The notes beneath the pieces are model-generated. The model made no database searches, was not told the DNA's origin, and saw nothing but the letters and a program-made list of their open reading frames with translations. Below, one piece after another: positions 8,861-17,535 of a DNA stretch of 37,857 bases (position 1 is the stretch's first letter; the number at the start of each line of letters is the position of its first letter). This DNA is from Marinobacter sp. B9-2 (GTDB lineage: Bacteria; Pseudomonadota; Gammaproteobacteria; Pseudomonadales; Oleiphilaceae). The stretch is taken from assembly GCA_003030785.1 (NCBI GenBank), contig PYVH01000025.1, positions 1 through 37,857 of the forward strand, in the 5' to 3' direction. The translations under genes and the position numbers were made by a program.

Positions 8861-10489
8861 ATGACCTCGATATTTGATCAAGGCCTGGCGCCCGTTGACG
8901 CCAACTACGCCGTTCAATCCCCCATCGATTTTATCGAACGTTCCGCCACGGTTTACCCGGAGTATCCCGCCGTTATTCACGGGGCGATCCGTTACACCTG
9001 GGCGCAGACTTACGAGCGTTGCCGCCGTCTGGCCTCGGCCCTCAAAGGGCGCGGCATCGGCCGTGGTGATACCGTTGCCGTCATGCTGCCGAACATTCCC
9101 GCCATGGTGGAGGCCCATTTCGGGGTGCCCATGATCGGTGCGGTGTTAAACACCCTGAATGTTCGCCTCGATGCCGAGGCCATTGCCTTCATGCTGGAAC
9201 ACGGTGAGGCCAAGGTTGTAATTGCCGACCGGGAATTCGGAGAGGTGATCAAAGACGCCGTAAGCCGGCTGGACACCAAGCCACTGGTGATTGATGTGGA
9301 CGATCCCGAGTACGGCGAGGGCGTTCAGGTCAGCGATCTGGATTACGATGCCTTCCTGCAGGAGGGGGATCCGGCGTTCCAATGGAGCTTCCCCGACAAC
9401 GAGTGGGATGCCATCTCCCTGAACTACACATCCGGCACGACCGGGAACCCGAAGGGCGTGGTTTACCACCATCGTGGCGCCTACATCAATGCCATCGGCA
9501 ACCAGGCAGTCTGGTCCATGGACATGCACCCGGTGTACCTGTGGACCTTGCCGATGTTCCACTGCAACGGCTGGTGCTTCCCCTGGACCATCACCGCCAT
9601 GGCAGGAACCCACGTCTGCCTGCGCCGGGTTGACCCGGAGAAGATCCTGCAGTTGATCCGCGACCATCAGGTTACCCATATGTGCGGCGCACCGATTGTT
9701 CTCAACGCGCTGCTGAACGTGCCGGAATCCGCCAAGGCGGGTATCGATCACGAAGTGAAGTCAATGACGGCGGGTGCCGCGCCCCCCGCCCAGGTTATCG
9801 GTGCCATCGAAGAGATGGGCATCCAGGTGACTCACGTTTACGGCCTGACCGAAGTTTATGGTCCGGTGACGGTTTGCGCTTGGAAGACCGAGTGGGATGC
9901 GCTGCCGCTGCATGATCGCGCCCGCAAGAAGGCTCGCCAGGGCGTTCGTTATCACACCCTGGCTGGCACCATGGTTGGCGACCCGAACACCATGGAACCA
10001 GTGCCCAAAGACGGCAAGACCATCGGTGAAATCTTCCTGCGCGGCAACACCGTGATGAAGGGCTACCTGAAGAACCCCAAGGCCACCGAAGAGGCCTTCC
10101 GGGGCGGCTGGTTCCACACTGGCGACCTTGCTGTGTGGCACGAAGACGGCTACATGGAGATCAAGGACCGGCTGAAGGACATCATCATCTCCGGTGGTGA
10201 AAACATCTCCACCATAGAGGTTGAGGATACCCTGTACCGCCATCCGGCTGTGCTCGAGGCGGCTGTGGTTGCCCGGCCGGACGAGAAGTGGGGCGAAACC
10301 CCCTGTGCCTTCGTGACTCTCAAGCCGGAAGCCGGACAGGTCAGCGAGGAAGAGATCATCAACTTCTGCCGCGAGCACCTGGCCCGGTTCAAGGTGCCCA
10401 AGACCATCGTCTTCTCGGAGCTGCCCAAGACTTCCACGGGCAAGATCCAGAAGTTCGTGCTGAGGGACCAGGCCAAAGAACTGGATTGA
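8861..10489 (+). CDS. AMP-forming acyl-CoA synthetase (fatty acid/short-chain acyl-CoA ligase)
   Basis: A 542-residue member of the ANL adenylating family. It activates a carboxylic acid to acyl-AMP and then acyl-CoA in the cytoplasm. The P-loop NYTSGTTGNPKGVVYHH (about 190-206), the GLTEVYGP motif, the hinge GWFHTGDLAVWHEDGYMEIKDRLKD and the C-terminal catalytic lysine in KTSTGKIQK are all present. Sequence style (LPMFHCNGWCFPW) matches the AlkK/DmdB-like medium- or short-chain subgroup rather than acetyl-CoA synthetase. The start at 8861 has AGAGGA about 7 bases upstream. It is followed at 95 bp by a permease gene, with a hairpin between them, and is divergent from a two-component system. 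Exact substrate cannot be read off. Confidence 0.92.
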   Translation: MTSIFDQGLAPVDANYAVQSPIDFIERSATVYPEYPAVIHGAIRYTWAQTYERCRRLASALKGRGIGRGDTVAVMLPNIPAMVEAHFGVPMIGAVLNTLNVRLDAEAIAFMLEHGEAKVVIADREFGEVIKDAVSRLDTKPLVIDVDDPEYGEGVQVSDLDYDAFLQEGDPAFQWSFPDNEWDAISLNYTSGTTGNPKGVVYHHRGAYINAIGNQAVWSMDMHPVYLWTLPMFHCNGWCFPWTITAMAGTHVCLRRVDPEKILQLIRDHQVTHMCGAPIVLNALLNVPESAKAGIDHEVKSMTAGAAPPAQVIGAIEEMGIQVTHVYGLTEVYGPVTVCAWKTEWDALPLHDRARKKARQGVRYHTLAGTMVGDPNTMEPVPKDGKTIGEIFLRGNTVMKGYLKNPKATEEAFRGGWFHTGDLAVWHEDGYMEIKDRLKDIIISGGENISTIEVEDTLYRHPAVLEAAVVARPDEKWGETPCAFVTLKPEAGQVSEEEIINFCREHLARFKVPKTIVFSELPKTSTGKIQKFVLRDQAKELD

Positions 10490-10498
10490 TCCCCCGAT

Positions 10499-10523
10499 CG
10501 GCTGCGCCGCTCCGGCGCAGCCG
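10499..10523 (+). terminator. GC-rich intercistronic hairpin (weak terminator or attenuator)
   Basis: CGGCTGCGCC (10499-10508) pairs perfectly with GGCGCAGCCG (10514-10523) across a 5-base loop, ten bases after the synthetase stop. Only AATTT follows instead of a full T-run, so it probably reduces rather than stops transcription into the permease gene, or protects the mRNA end. Confidence 0.55.
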
Positions 10524-10584
10524 AATTTAACCAGAAAAACAACGCTGTCAGGCACACGCGCCGCGTGAGCCCGGAGACCTTTTT

Positions 10585-11961
10585 ATGCAAATGTTTCACC
10601 GAAAGAACGGGGAAGAGCAGCCGTACTGGCCGGCCGGTCCCTTCAAGGTTCGTCTGCCGTTTGTACATTACCGCTGGGAATTTGCGGAGATGGTGCAGGC
10701 CCTGATCATGTTTGTGGTCAGCCTGGCCATGATTCCCCTTCTTGAGAAATACCTGGGTGTGCCCTACGACGTGGCTCTGGCCTACGTGGTAATTTGTGGT
10801 ATCGGTTTCATGCTGCCGGCACTGCTGGGTGTGCCCCTGGTGCCTGGCTGGATTACGCCGGGTATTCCGGTTGTCCTGCTGTTCCTGAGTGACTATGAGC
10901 CTGGCCCAGAAGCCATCCAGGCCCTGTTCGCCCTGCAGTTCCTGGTGTTCATTATCTTCCTGGTTCTGGGCATTACCCGTCTGGGCAGCAAGCTGGTGGA
11001 GCTGATTCCCCGCTCCATGAAAGGCGGGATTATCATCGGCGCTGGTATCGCGGCCCTGATGGGTGAGATCGAAGCGGGCGGCCGCCTGGCCAATACACCG
11101 ATCTCCCTGATCATTGGCGGTCTGGTGTGCCTGTACCTGATGTTTTCAGTATCGTTCAAAGGCTTTGTCGAAAGCAATTCCATTGCCCGCAAGATCGCCA
11201 ACTACGGCATGGTGCCGGGTATGGTGGTTGCGATTCTGGTTGGCTTTGCCACGGGTGAATACGCAGTGCCTGATGTGGAGTGGGGCATCACCAAGCCGGC
11301 ATTCGACGAACTGTGGAACTATCTGCCATTTGCGGTGGGCTTCCCGGACAGCAGTGTGTTCCTGTACGCCATCCCGACGGCCGTTATTGCCTATGTCATT
11401 GCCTTCGGCGACATTGTGGTGGGTCAGTCCCTGATGAGTCGTGTCGACCACCTGCGCAAAGACGAAGACATCGATAACAGCATTGACCGGGTGCATCTGG
11501 TGACCGCGCTGCGCAATGGTGGCCATGCCTTCTTTGCGCCCTATCCGGGCCTGGCAGGCCCGATCTGGACGGCAGTGACCGCCACCATGGCCGAGCGCTA
11601 CAAGTACGGCCGCAATGCCATGGACTCCATCTACAGCGGTGGCGGCACCTTCTGGATTACCGGTTTCATTGCCCTGTTTATCCTGCCACTGGTGAGCTTC
11701 TTCCAGCCGGTACTGCCCATTGCCCTGTCGCTGACCCTGCTTCTGACCGGCTATATCTGCCTGATGGTAGGCCTGGAGCAGCTGGAGAATAACACCGAGC
11801 GTGGCATCGCCGGCACTATGGGTGTGGTTCTCGCGGTATACGGTGCAGGTTGGGGCCTGGCCACCGGCGCCGTCCTCTATTTCCTGATTGAACGTACCAA
11901 ATTGCTTGGCTTTACCGCCGACCCGGAAGCGCCGGGCGTACAAGCCGCAGAAGAGCACTAA
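10585..11961 (+). CDS. Polytopic permease, resembling NCS2/solute carrier 23-type transporters
   Basis: A 458-residue inner-membrane protein with roughly 12-14 hydrophobic helices. A short cytoplasmic N-terminus (MQMFHRKNGEEQPYWPAGPFKVRLP) precedes the first helix. Features such as LIPRSMKGGIIIGAGIAALMGE and AYVIAFGDIVVGQSLMSR, with a polar residue-bearing helix in the second half, recall the xanthine/uracil permease (NCS2) and related SulP-like fold; I do not recognise a precise subfamily. It lies just downstream of an acyl-CoA synthetase, so import of a carboxylic acid that the synthetase then activates is a reasonable hypothesis. The gene ends ahead of two hairpins, the second a strong terminator. 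Confidence 0.65.
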   Translation: MQMFHRKNGEEQPYWPAGPFKVRLPFVHYRWEFAEMVQALIMFVVSLAMIPLLEKYLGVPYDVALAYVVICGIGFMLPALLGVPLVPGWITPGIPVVLLFLSDYEPGPEAIQALFALQFLVFIIFLVLGITRLGSKLVELIPRSMKGGIIIGAGIAALMGEIEAGGRLANTPISLIIGGLVCLYLMFSVSFKGFVESNSIARKIANYGMVPGMVVAILVGFATGEYAVPDVEWGITKPAFDELWNYLPFAVGFPDSSVFLYAIPTAVIAYVIAFGDIVVGQSLMSRVDHLRKDEDIDNSIDRVHLVTALRNGGHAFFAPYPGLAGPIWTAVTATMAERYKYGRNAMDSIYSGGGTFWITGFIALFILPLVSFFQPVLPIALSLTLLLTGYICLMVGLEQLENNTERGIAGTMGVVLAVYGAGWGLATGAVLYFLIERTKLLGFTADPEAPGVQAAEEH

Positions 11962-11964
11962 ACC

Positions 11965-11995
11965 AGCGCCTTCCGGCTCTGCACCGGAAGGCGCT
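11965..11995 (+). terminator. 12-bp perfect hairpin just downstream of permease stop
   Basis: AGCGCCTTCCGG (11965-11976) pairs with CCGGAAGGCGCT (11984-11995), loop of 7 bases. No T-tract follows directly; it may act in RNA 3' end stability ahead of the terminator at 12014. Confidence 0.55.
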
Positions 11996-12013
11996 GACCC
12001 CCTGTGTGTCCTT

Positions 12014-12038
12014 GGGAGGCTTCGTGCCTCCCTTTTTT
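12014..12038 (+). terminator. Rho-independent terminator
   Basis: GGGAGGC (12014-12020), loop TTCGT, GCCTCCC (12026-12032), then six T residues. This is a textbook intrinsic terminator ending the acyl-CoA synthetase-permease unit. It lies 16 bases before the end of the converging DUF6448 gene. Confidence 0.9.
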
Positions 12039-12053
12039 CGTTGCGCGGCAGCT

Positions 12054-12641
12054 TCAATGACCGTGTTTACCCGCTCCAGCCGCACCGTGAACAGCTTCTA
12101 CGTAATGGATGTAGTCAACATAGTCGGTCACGAAGTGGCGCCCTTCCTTGACACTCTGATCGGCGCTGGCCAACGAGTTGTGGGCCTGGTCATAGCGTTC
12201 CCGAATCCCGGTCTCTATTTTCCGGGTGATGTTTGCAATCAGCTGGTCAATCTCGCCGTTGCTTAGTGCAGCATCTGCCGCCTTCAGTCCGGGGTCGATG
12301 TTCCCTGCCGGCTTGATCCCGGTAAAGGGTGCACCCTCGGAGGCACGATGAACTTTTACCAGTGTTGCAAAGAGATGCTTGTCTGCAATTTTGCGTACCT
12401 TCTCGCCCTCGCCCCGGATGTCCCGGACATCGGCGAATACACGCCTGATTTCGGCCTCGTCCTCGGCGGGAACCCATTTCAGTAGTGGGGTAACATCACC
12501 GGCTTCGAGCGCTGCCCGGGCTTCGGTAATGACAGGGCCATCCAGCGCATCGCAATGGGCCTGGGCATTACCTGCCAGCATGAGCCCCAGGAGGACGGCA
12601 GCACTTGCGGTAAAGGTGGCTTTTCGTAGTTTGGTTTTCAT
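12054..12641 (-). CDS. Secreted DUF6448-like protein
   Basis: I chose the ATG at 12641, which has GAGGAA 6-7 bases upstream and gives a classic signal peptide (charged MKTKLRK, hydrophobic AAVLLGLMLAG, cleavage after NAQA). A longer open frame begins at 12815 but adds 58 residues ahead of the signal peptide with no sense. The mature protein (about 165 residues) starts HCDALDGPVITEARAALE and contains alternating charged helices plus a His/Gly-rich tail (AAGAGKHGH). This pattern matches the DUF6448 family of exported proteins, whose function is unknown. The N-terminal His-Cys and terminal histidines could bind metal, which is inference. It stands alone, converging on the permease unit. Confidence 0.8.
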   Translation of the reverse strand: MKTKLRKATFTASAAVLLGLMLAGNAQAHCDALDGPVITEARAALEAGDVTPLLKWVPAEDEAEIRRVFADVRDIRGEGEKVRKIADKHLFATLVKVHRASEGAPFTGIKPAGNIDPGLKAADAALSNGEIDQLIANITRKIETGIRERYDQAHNSLASADQSVKEGRHFVTDYVDYIHYVEAVHGAAGAGKHGH

Positions 12642-12840
12642 GGACGTTTCCTCGCGTTTTGGTGATTGAGACAAGTTCCGGTTTCGGTGGAACCTGGGAA
12701 CCAGCTTAGGGAAAACGCCCCGGCGAATCGTTCGCAAACGTGAAGTCAGACCTGGAAAGTGGTAGGCATAAAAGACATATAAACCAATGGGTTGGAGGTT
12801 CTTGTTTGCGGGCATCCAAAGTCGAACGCCATGGCTGGTC

Positions 12841-13995
12841 TCACGATGAGGGTTGGGTGCGGTTGTTGTCGTTGCGAGTGTGCATGCGACGGAAATCGCT
12901 GGGGGTCAGACCAGTGTTGTTTTTGAAAGCCGTATTGAAAACGGACTTGGAATTGAAGCCGGAATCGTACATCACCTGCAGGATGCTGGAAGTGTCCGAA
13001 GGATCGGCCAGTCGACGCTTCGCTTCCTGTACGCGGTAGCTACTGACAAATTCGAAGAAATTGCACCCGAACCCCTGGTTTATCGCTCGGGAGACCTCTC
13101 TGGGGTGGGCTCCGACTTTTTGAGCGAGCTGCTCCAGCGTAAGGTTCGAGTAAAGATAGGGTTTATCCTCTGCCATAAACTGTGCCAGTTTCTGTTTAAG
13201 GTGCTGATCAAATTCAGGAACTGTGGTGTCGTCCAGCAGCGCAGCCTGGTCGGCTGCCAGCCCCGTGAAAATTACCGGCTGTCGAAGCGCATTAACCATC
13301 AAAAAGTTGATAAACAGAAACCCGGTAACAGCGCCGGCCCCTGCCACCCAATCGGCGCCCGGTGCGCTTTTGAAGACATGGGCCGTCATGCAGTAGAACA
13401 TACTGACTGTCCAGGCTATTGCGTAGCCAATCAGAAGTAGTCTTAACCATGAGAGCTGTTTGTTTTCGATACTTGAAAAGACCTGTCGCAGGCTGAGGCC
13501 GAAGCGGTTGATGGTGCGAATGGTGGCGTACAGGTACCCGAGGAAAACAGCGTGAATGGCAACAGCGAGCAGAGGCGAGGTCAACACGCCCGGATGATCG
13601 CGTTCGTTCAGAATGCGGAGTTTTTCGCCGGTTGGCTGCAAATAGTACTCGATCAGGAAAATGGCACCGACGACCCAGAACAGTAGGGTGTGAACGAGAT
13701 GCTCCTTACGCAAGCGGAAATCCTGATACATCAGAGCCCGGGTGTATAAAAAGAGCGTGCCCGCCTGCAGTAGCCCGATAAGGGTGCCGAGGTACGCCAG
13801 ATTGGGGTGTGCAAGCGCCAGTCCGCTGCTGTAGAGAAAAATCTCTCCAAGCCCGGCCGCGAAGAAAACCAGTGTCGCAACAAGAAGCTGGTTGCTTACC
13901 AGTCGATTATTGGGTGGAAGCAATAAGAATGTGGCCAGACTCAGCGCCTGAATAATACTGGTCAGCAGAATGAGGTCGGTCAAGGTCAGGTACAC
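12841..13995 (-). CDS. Membrane-anchored AraC family transcriptional regulator
   Basis: A 384-residue protein with an N-terminal domain of about seven hydrophobic helices (residues 1-240) and a C-terminal AraC/XylS double helix-turn-helix (about 280-375: LTLEQLAQKVGAHPREVSRAIN, then ILQVMYDSGFNSKSVFNTAFKNNTGLTPSDFRR). The second half is the conserved AraC signature. Such proteins sit in the inner membrane and may bind DNA from there in response to an envelope signal. The start overlaps the end of the sensor kinase gene by 10 bp, making it the third gene of the regulator-kinase operon. Its targets are unknown; the divergent redox operon is a candidate. Confidence 0.88.
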   Translation of the reverse strand: MYLTLTDLILLTSIIQALSLATFLLLPPNNRLVSNQLLVATLVFFAAGLGEIFLYSSGLALAHPNLAYLGTLIGLLQAGTLFLYTRALMYQDFRLRKEHLVHTLLFWVVGAIFLIEYYLQPTGEKLRILNERDHPGVLTSPLLAVAIHAVFLGYLYATIRTINRFGLSLRQVFSSIENKQLSWLRLLLIGYAIAWTVSMFYCMTAHVFKSAPGADWVAGAGAVTGFLFINFLMVNALRQPVIFTGLAADQAALLDDTTVPEFDQHLKQKLAQFMAEDKPYLYSNLTLEQLAQKVGAHPREVSRAINQGFGCNFFEFVSSYRVQEAKRRLADPSDTSSILQVMYDSGFNSKSVFNTAFKNNTGLTPSDFRRMHTRNDNNRTQPSS

Positions 13996-15335
13996 TGGCC
14001 AGAATCCCTGCCGGCATGGGTTACATTGATGTCTGCTTCGAAACCATCCGCCCGTCCGGTTGCCGGCGAGCGCAAATGCAGGGTCATACCAGCACCCGAA
14101 GCAATGGCATCGGCTATGGCGAGTCCCAGGCCGGAGCCGGCGGACTTGGTGTCGTAGCGGGAAAACCGGTTTCGCAGCAGGGTCAGTTGTTCTGGAGGCA
14201 CGATGTCGCCTCCGTTGCAGACTCTCACGCTGCCATCGTCGGTCATGATTATGTCGACGGGCTGTTGCATGGAGCCGTGCTTCAGAGCGTTTTCGATCAG
14301 GTTGCGGGCCAGAATGGCAAAGGCATCCGGATCCAGGAAGGAGTTCACTTCATGGTCCGGCAAAGTCAGGCGAATCCGGCCAGGCGCCAGAGGTTCAAAG
14401 TCGCGGGTGATCATCGCGAGTATCGGCACAAGGTCATGCGGTTTTTGTGAAAGTGCGCCTCCGCCTTCGGCCTTGGCAAGTTCGAGCAGCTTGCCGGACA
14501 ATGTGGACAGGCCATGCAGCGCCTCTTCGATCTCGGCCACATTCTCTCTCAGGCGGTTATCCTCAAGCTGTGTTTTCAACCGTTGCACTTTGGCCAGCGC
14601 CGTGGCCAGTGGGGTGCGCAATTCGTGAGCGCTGTTGGCGGTGAAACTCCGTTCTGCGTCAAGCGCGCGATTCAGCCGCTCCAGCAGCCGATTGACGGCA
14701 ACCGCTGTTGGTTCGAACTCTTCAGGGAGCGCGTCTTTGTCCACGGGTGAGAGGTCGCTGGCTCCCCGGGCTTCGATCGAGTGCTGGAATTCGATCACCG
14801 GGCGCAGGGATAACCGGACAACCCACCAGATCCCGAACAGGCTGACCGGAATCAGGACAATCAGCGGCACCAATAGAGCCAGGCCAGCTTCCAGCGCGGC
14901 TTCGCGCCGGTGGGCCAGGGGTTCGGCGACTTCAATGTAGAGGGTGTCGCTGACCGCCGAAGCAACATAGATGCGATGGGTGGTGGTATTGGTGAAACCT
15001 TCGCGGGGCAGTTCCGCGAAGATATCGGGGTTGGCATCGTGGGACTGCAGCAGAAGGTTGCCCTGGCGATCCCTGACCACGTAGGTGAGGTACTCGTCAT
15101 GCTCTTTCAGTGCAGGAGCGGTTTGATTGCCGGTAATGGTATCGCGATTCAGGATGTCGGTAACGGCCAGCGGCAAAATGCGTTGCGCAGTTTCCTCAAG
15201 GGCGCTGTCGAAGACTTCGTTCATTTCATGCTGCGCCACCAACCCGGACGCGGCAACGCCCAGCAGCCACAGGAGAGTGGCTCCCAGGGTGAGGCCAATG
15301 CCCAGGCGTTTTTGCAGGCTGCGGTTACGACTCAT
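13986..15335 (-). CDS. Sensor histidine kinase (QseC/PmrB-like)
   Basis: A 449-residue inner-membrane kinase. TM1 covers about 13-34, a periplasmic sensor about 35-148, TM2 about 150-173, then a linker/HAMP-like region and the HisKA box ANSAHELRTPLA with His237. The ATPase region has NLIENALKHG (N box) and GSGLGLAIADAI (G2); the G1 segment reads VCNGGD, matching the QseC-type form rather than DxGxG. Periplasmic domain shape and size resemble QseC. It overlaps the upstream response regulator by 11 bp and the AraC gene by 10 bp, so all three are translationally linked. Confidence 0.92.
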   Translation of the reverse strand: MSRNRSLQKRLGIGLTLGATLLWLLGVAASGLVAQHEMNEVFDSALEETAQRILPLAVTDILNRDTITGNQTAPALKEHDEYLTYVVRDRQGNLLLQSHDANPDIFAELPREGFTNTTTHRIYVASAVSDTLYIEVAEPLAHRREAALEAGLALLVPLIVLIPVSLFGIWWVVRLSLRPVIEFQHSIEARGASDLSPVDKDALPEEFEPTAVAVNRLLERLNRALDAERSFTANSAHELRTPLATALAKVQRLKTQLEDNRLRENVAEIEEALHGLSTLSGKLLELAKAEGGGALSQKPHDLVPILAMITRDFEPLAPGRIRLTLPDHEVNSFLDPDAFAILARNLIENALKHGSMQQPVDIIMTDDGSVRVCNGGDIVPPEQLTLLRNRFSRYDTKSAGSGLGLAIADAIASGAGMTLHLRSPATGRADGFEADINVTHAGRDSGQCT

Positions 15336-15990
15336 GGGTTTCCAGACGGTAGCCCATGCCCCGGACCGTTACGATGGCATCGCGCCCCAGCTTTTTTCGC
15401 ATACGGCTGACATAGACTTCAATGGTGTTGCTCTCGATTTCCGCCCCGAAGGCATACAGCCGATCCTCCAGTTGCTGCCTTGAAAGCAGCATCCCGGGTC
15501 GCTGGATAAAGCCCTCAAACAAGGCCCACTCGCGGGCGGTCAGTTCCACCGGTTGACCATTGCGCTGGATGCGGTGATCGCGAAGATCCACCTCCAGGTT
15601 ACCCACTTGGATCCGCGGATTCGGGTTGCCTCTGTAACGACGGGCGACGGCAGCCACACGGGCGGACAGTTCGGACAGATCAAAGGGTTTTATCAGGTAG
15701 TCGTCGGCACCGGCATTCAGTCCCTCAATGCGGTCAGATACCTGGTCCCGCGCCGTGAGAATAATCACCGGGGTGCTGTTTCCGCTGGCTCTGATGGTTT
15801 TCAGAAAATCCAGGCCATGGCCATCCGGGAGCATCAGGTCGAGAAGAATCAAATCGTAGGTGGTGGTTCGGAAGCCTGCTTCAGCAAACCTCAGTGACTC
15901 CACCCAGTCCACGGCATGGCCTTCCTCGGTGATCTGATCCCGCACGGCCTCGCCCAGGCCCACGGTATCTTCCACCAGCAATATCCGCAT
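15325..15990 (-). CDS. OmpR/PhoB-type response regulator (QseB/PmrA-like)
   Basis: A 221-residue regulator. The receiver domain has the acidic pair at Glu7-Asp8, phosphoacceptor Asp51 in LILLDLMLPDG and the lysine in DDYLIKPFD. The C-terminal winged helix (about 125-219) carries ELTAREWALFEGFIQRPGMLLS and SNTIEVYVSRMRKKLG. First gene of the minus-strand regulator-kinase-AraC operon. It is divergent from the ferric-reductase-like operon over a 164-bp region containing CCTGA repeats with an 11-bp period, the usual spacing for OmpR-family sites. Autoregulation and control of the divergent genes are plausible. Confidence 0.93.
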   Translation of the reverse strand: MRILLVEDTVGLGEAVRDQITEEGHAVDWVESLRFAEAGFRTTTYDLILLDLMLPDGHGLDFLKTIRASGNSTPVIILTARDQVSDRIEGLNAGADDYLIKPFDLSELSARVAAVARRYRGNPNPRIQVGNLEVDLRDHRIQRNGQPVELTAREWALFEGFIQRPGMLLSRQQLEDRLYAFGAEIESNTIEVYVSRMRKKLGRDAIVTVRGMGYRLETHES

Positions 15991-16033
15991 AGCTCACCTC
16001 TGATGCAATTTCCGACGAAGATACTACAGCCAG

Positions 16034-16103
16034 AACCTGACGGCAGCCTGAAAAGTCAAGGATCGGCCCTGTTTTCTGATCCGCTTCAGCTGGCTGTCAG
16101 GTT
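16034..16103. promoter_or_regulatory. Divergent regulatory region with CCTGA direct repeats and long inverted repeat
   Basis: CCTGA occurs at 16036-16040 and 16047-16051, an 11-bp period typical of OmpR-family binding sites. AACCTGAC (16034-16041) has a perfect inverted copy GTCAGGTT (16096-16103), and the neighbouring CAGCC/GGCTG extends the symmetry. It lies between the response regulator start (15990) and the ferric-reductase-like start (16155), so it can serve both. Confidence 0.5.
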
Positions 16104-16154
16104 CCGGCGCTAGCCTGATCGTGACGATTCCCGGAACTGATCAGAGGAGACACC

Positions 16155-17459
16155 ATGATCCGGCTGATATTACCTTTCATTCTTGTGGTTACCGGCCTGT
16201 GGGCATGGAGCCTGACAACATCGGGCGGGGCCTGGTCCGTCTATGATCAGGGCCTCTTGCTCAGCGGCTGGTTATCCATCGCCTTACTGTCCCTGACCAT
16301 GATGCTGGCCCTACGCCCGGCCTGGCTTGAACGACCCATGGGTGGGCTGGACAAGATCTACCGAACCCATAAATGGGCGGGCATTCTTGCGGTGACCTTC
16401 GCGGCGGCTCACTGGTTGATCGAGATGGGGGACGATGTCATCGAATCAATCTTCGGTGGAGCCAGTCGACTCGAAGACCAGCACGATTCGGGGTTGGTCG
16501 AAGCCATGCGAGATGCGGCAGAAGAGGTGGGCGAGTTTGCCATTTACCTGTTGTTCGCCATGTTGCTGATTACCCTGTTGCGTAAGTTCCCCTATCGGTA
16601 CTGGCGGTATCTGCACCGGGCAATGCCTGCGCTTTACCTGCTGCTCGCGTTCCATGCTGCCTGGCTGGCCCCGCTCGACTGGTGGCAGCAGCCTATCGGT
16701 TGGCTGATGGCAGCCCTGTTATCAGGTGGCAGCCTTGCCAGCGTGCTTTCACTGGCCGGAAGAGTCGGTCGGCATCGTCAGGTGCAGGGCACTATCTCAG
16801 CCATCGATACCCCGGAACCGAATATCACCGAGGTGACTTTGGACCTGGGCCAGGCCTGGCGGGGGCATCGGCCCGGGCAGTTTGCCCTGGTGACGTTCAA
16901 CAAGCTGGAAGGCTCTCATCCCTTCACCATTGCCAGTGCCGATGGTGGTGATGGCCGCGTCACTTTTCTGATCAAGTCTCTTGGCGACTTCACCCGCAAC
17001 CTTGCCCATAAGATCAGGGTGGGTCAGCCGGTGACCGTGGAAGGTCCCTACGGTTGCTTCGATTTCAACCGAAGAAATCGCAAGGCCCACCAGATCTGGA
17101 TTGCCGGCGGTATTGGTGTCACGCCGTTTCTCGCCTGGCTCGAAGCGGCGAGTGCCGCCAACCAGCCCGAACCCGAAGCGGATTTGCATTACTGCACCCG
17201 CAACGCGGGCCAGGACCCGGTGGTAGAGCGGCTTCAGGCCCTTTGCCAGGACTTTCCGGGCATCAAGCTGCAGATTCACGACAGCAGCATGGGGGAGAGC
17301 CTTTCGGCAGAAGCCTTGTCTGCCAGTAAGTCCTCGGGTGCCAGGGCCGAAGTCTGGTTCTGTGGCCCGGCAGGACTGGGGCAGACCCTGGAGCGGGGAT
17401 TGCGGGCGGCACCGTTGCGTTTGTCACGCTTCCATAAGGAAGCCTTCCAGTTCCGTTAA
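16155..17459 (+). CDS. Ferric-reductase-like transmembrane flavocytochrome
   Basis: A 434-residue protein. The N-terminal 200 residues have about six membrane helices with histidines suited to heme (HKWAG, AAHW, YLHRAMPA, AFHAAW), as in the ferric reductase/NOX membrane domain. The C-terminal half is a ferredoxin-NADP+ reductase-type module: FAD binding RPGQFALVTF and HPFTIAS, NAD(P) binding GGIGVTPFLAW and a terminal FCGPAG motif ending in F-Q-F-R. It moves electrons from cytoplasmic NAD(P)H across the membrane, perhaps to ferric iron or other periplasmic acceptors. RBS AGAGGAGA lies 5-8 bases upstream. First gene of a redox operon with PepSY and DUF2271 partners. Confidence 0.9.
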   Translation: MIRLILPFILVVTGLWAWSLTTSGGAWSVYDQGLLLSGWLSIALLSLTMMLALRPAWLERPMGGLDKIYRTHKWAGILAVTFAAAHWLIEMGDDVIESIFGGASRLEDQHDSGLVEAMRDAAEEVGEFAIYLLFAMLLITLLRKFPYRYWRYLHRAMPALYLLLAFHAAWLAPLDWWQQPIGWLMAALLSGGSLASVLSLAGRVGRHRQVQGTISAIDTPEPNITEVTLDLGQAWRGHRPGQFALVTFNKLEGSHPFTIASADGGDGRVTFLIKSLGDFTRNLAHKIRVGQPVTVEGPYGCFDFNRRNRKAHQIWIAGGIGVTPFLAWLEAASAANQPEPEADLHYCTRNAGQDPVVERLQALCQDFPGIKLQIHDSSMGESLSAEALSASKSSGARAEVWFCGPAGLGQTLERGLRAAPLRLSRFHKEAFQFR

Positions 17460-17535
17460 TCATTTCCGGGGCGTTCAGGCCAGTGTCAGGTCTGCGCCCC
17501 AGAATAGATGGTGTGGACTCAACAGGAGACATCCG

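Noticed and set aside
17338-17535. Extended N-terminus of the PepSY protein
   Set aside because: It overlaps the reductase gene out of frame; the internal ATG at 17536 has an RBS and a signal peptide.
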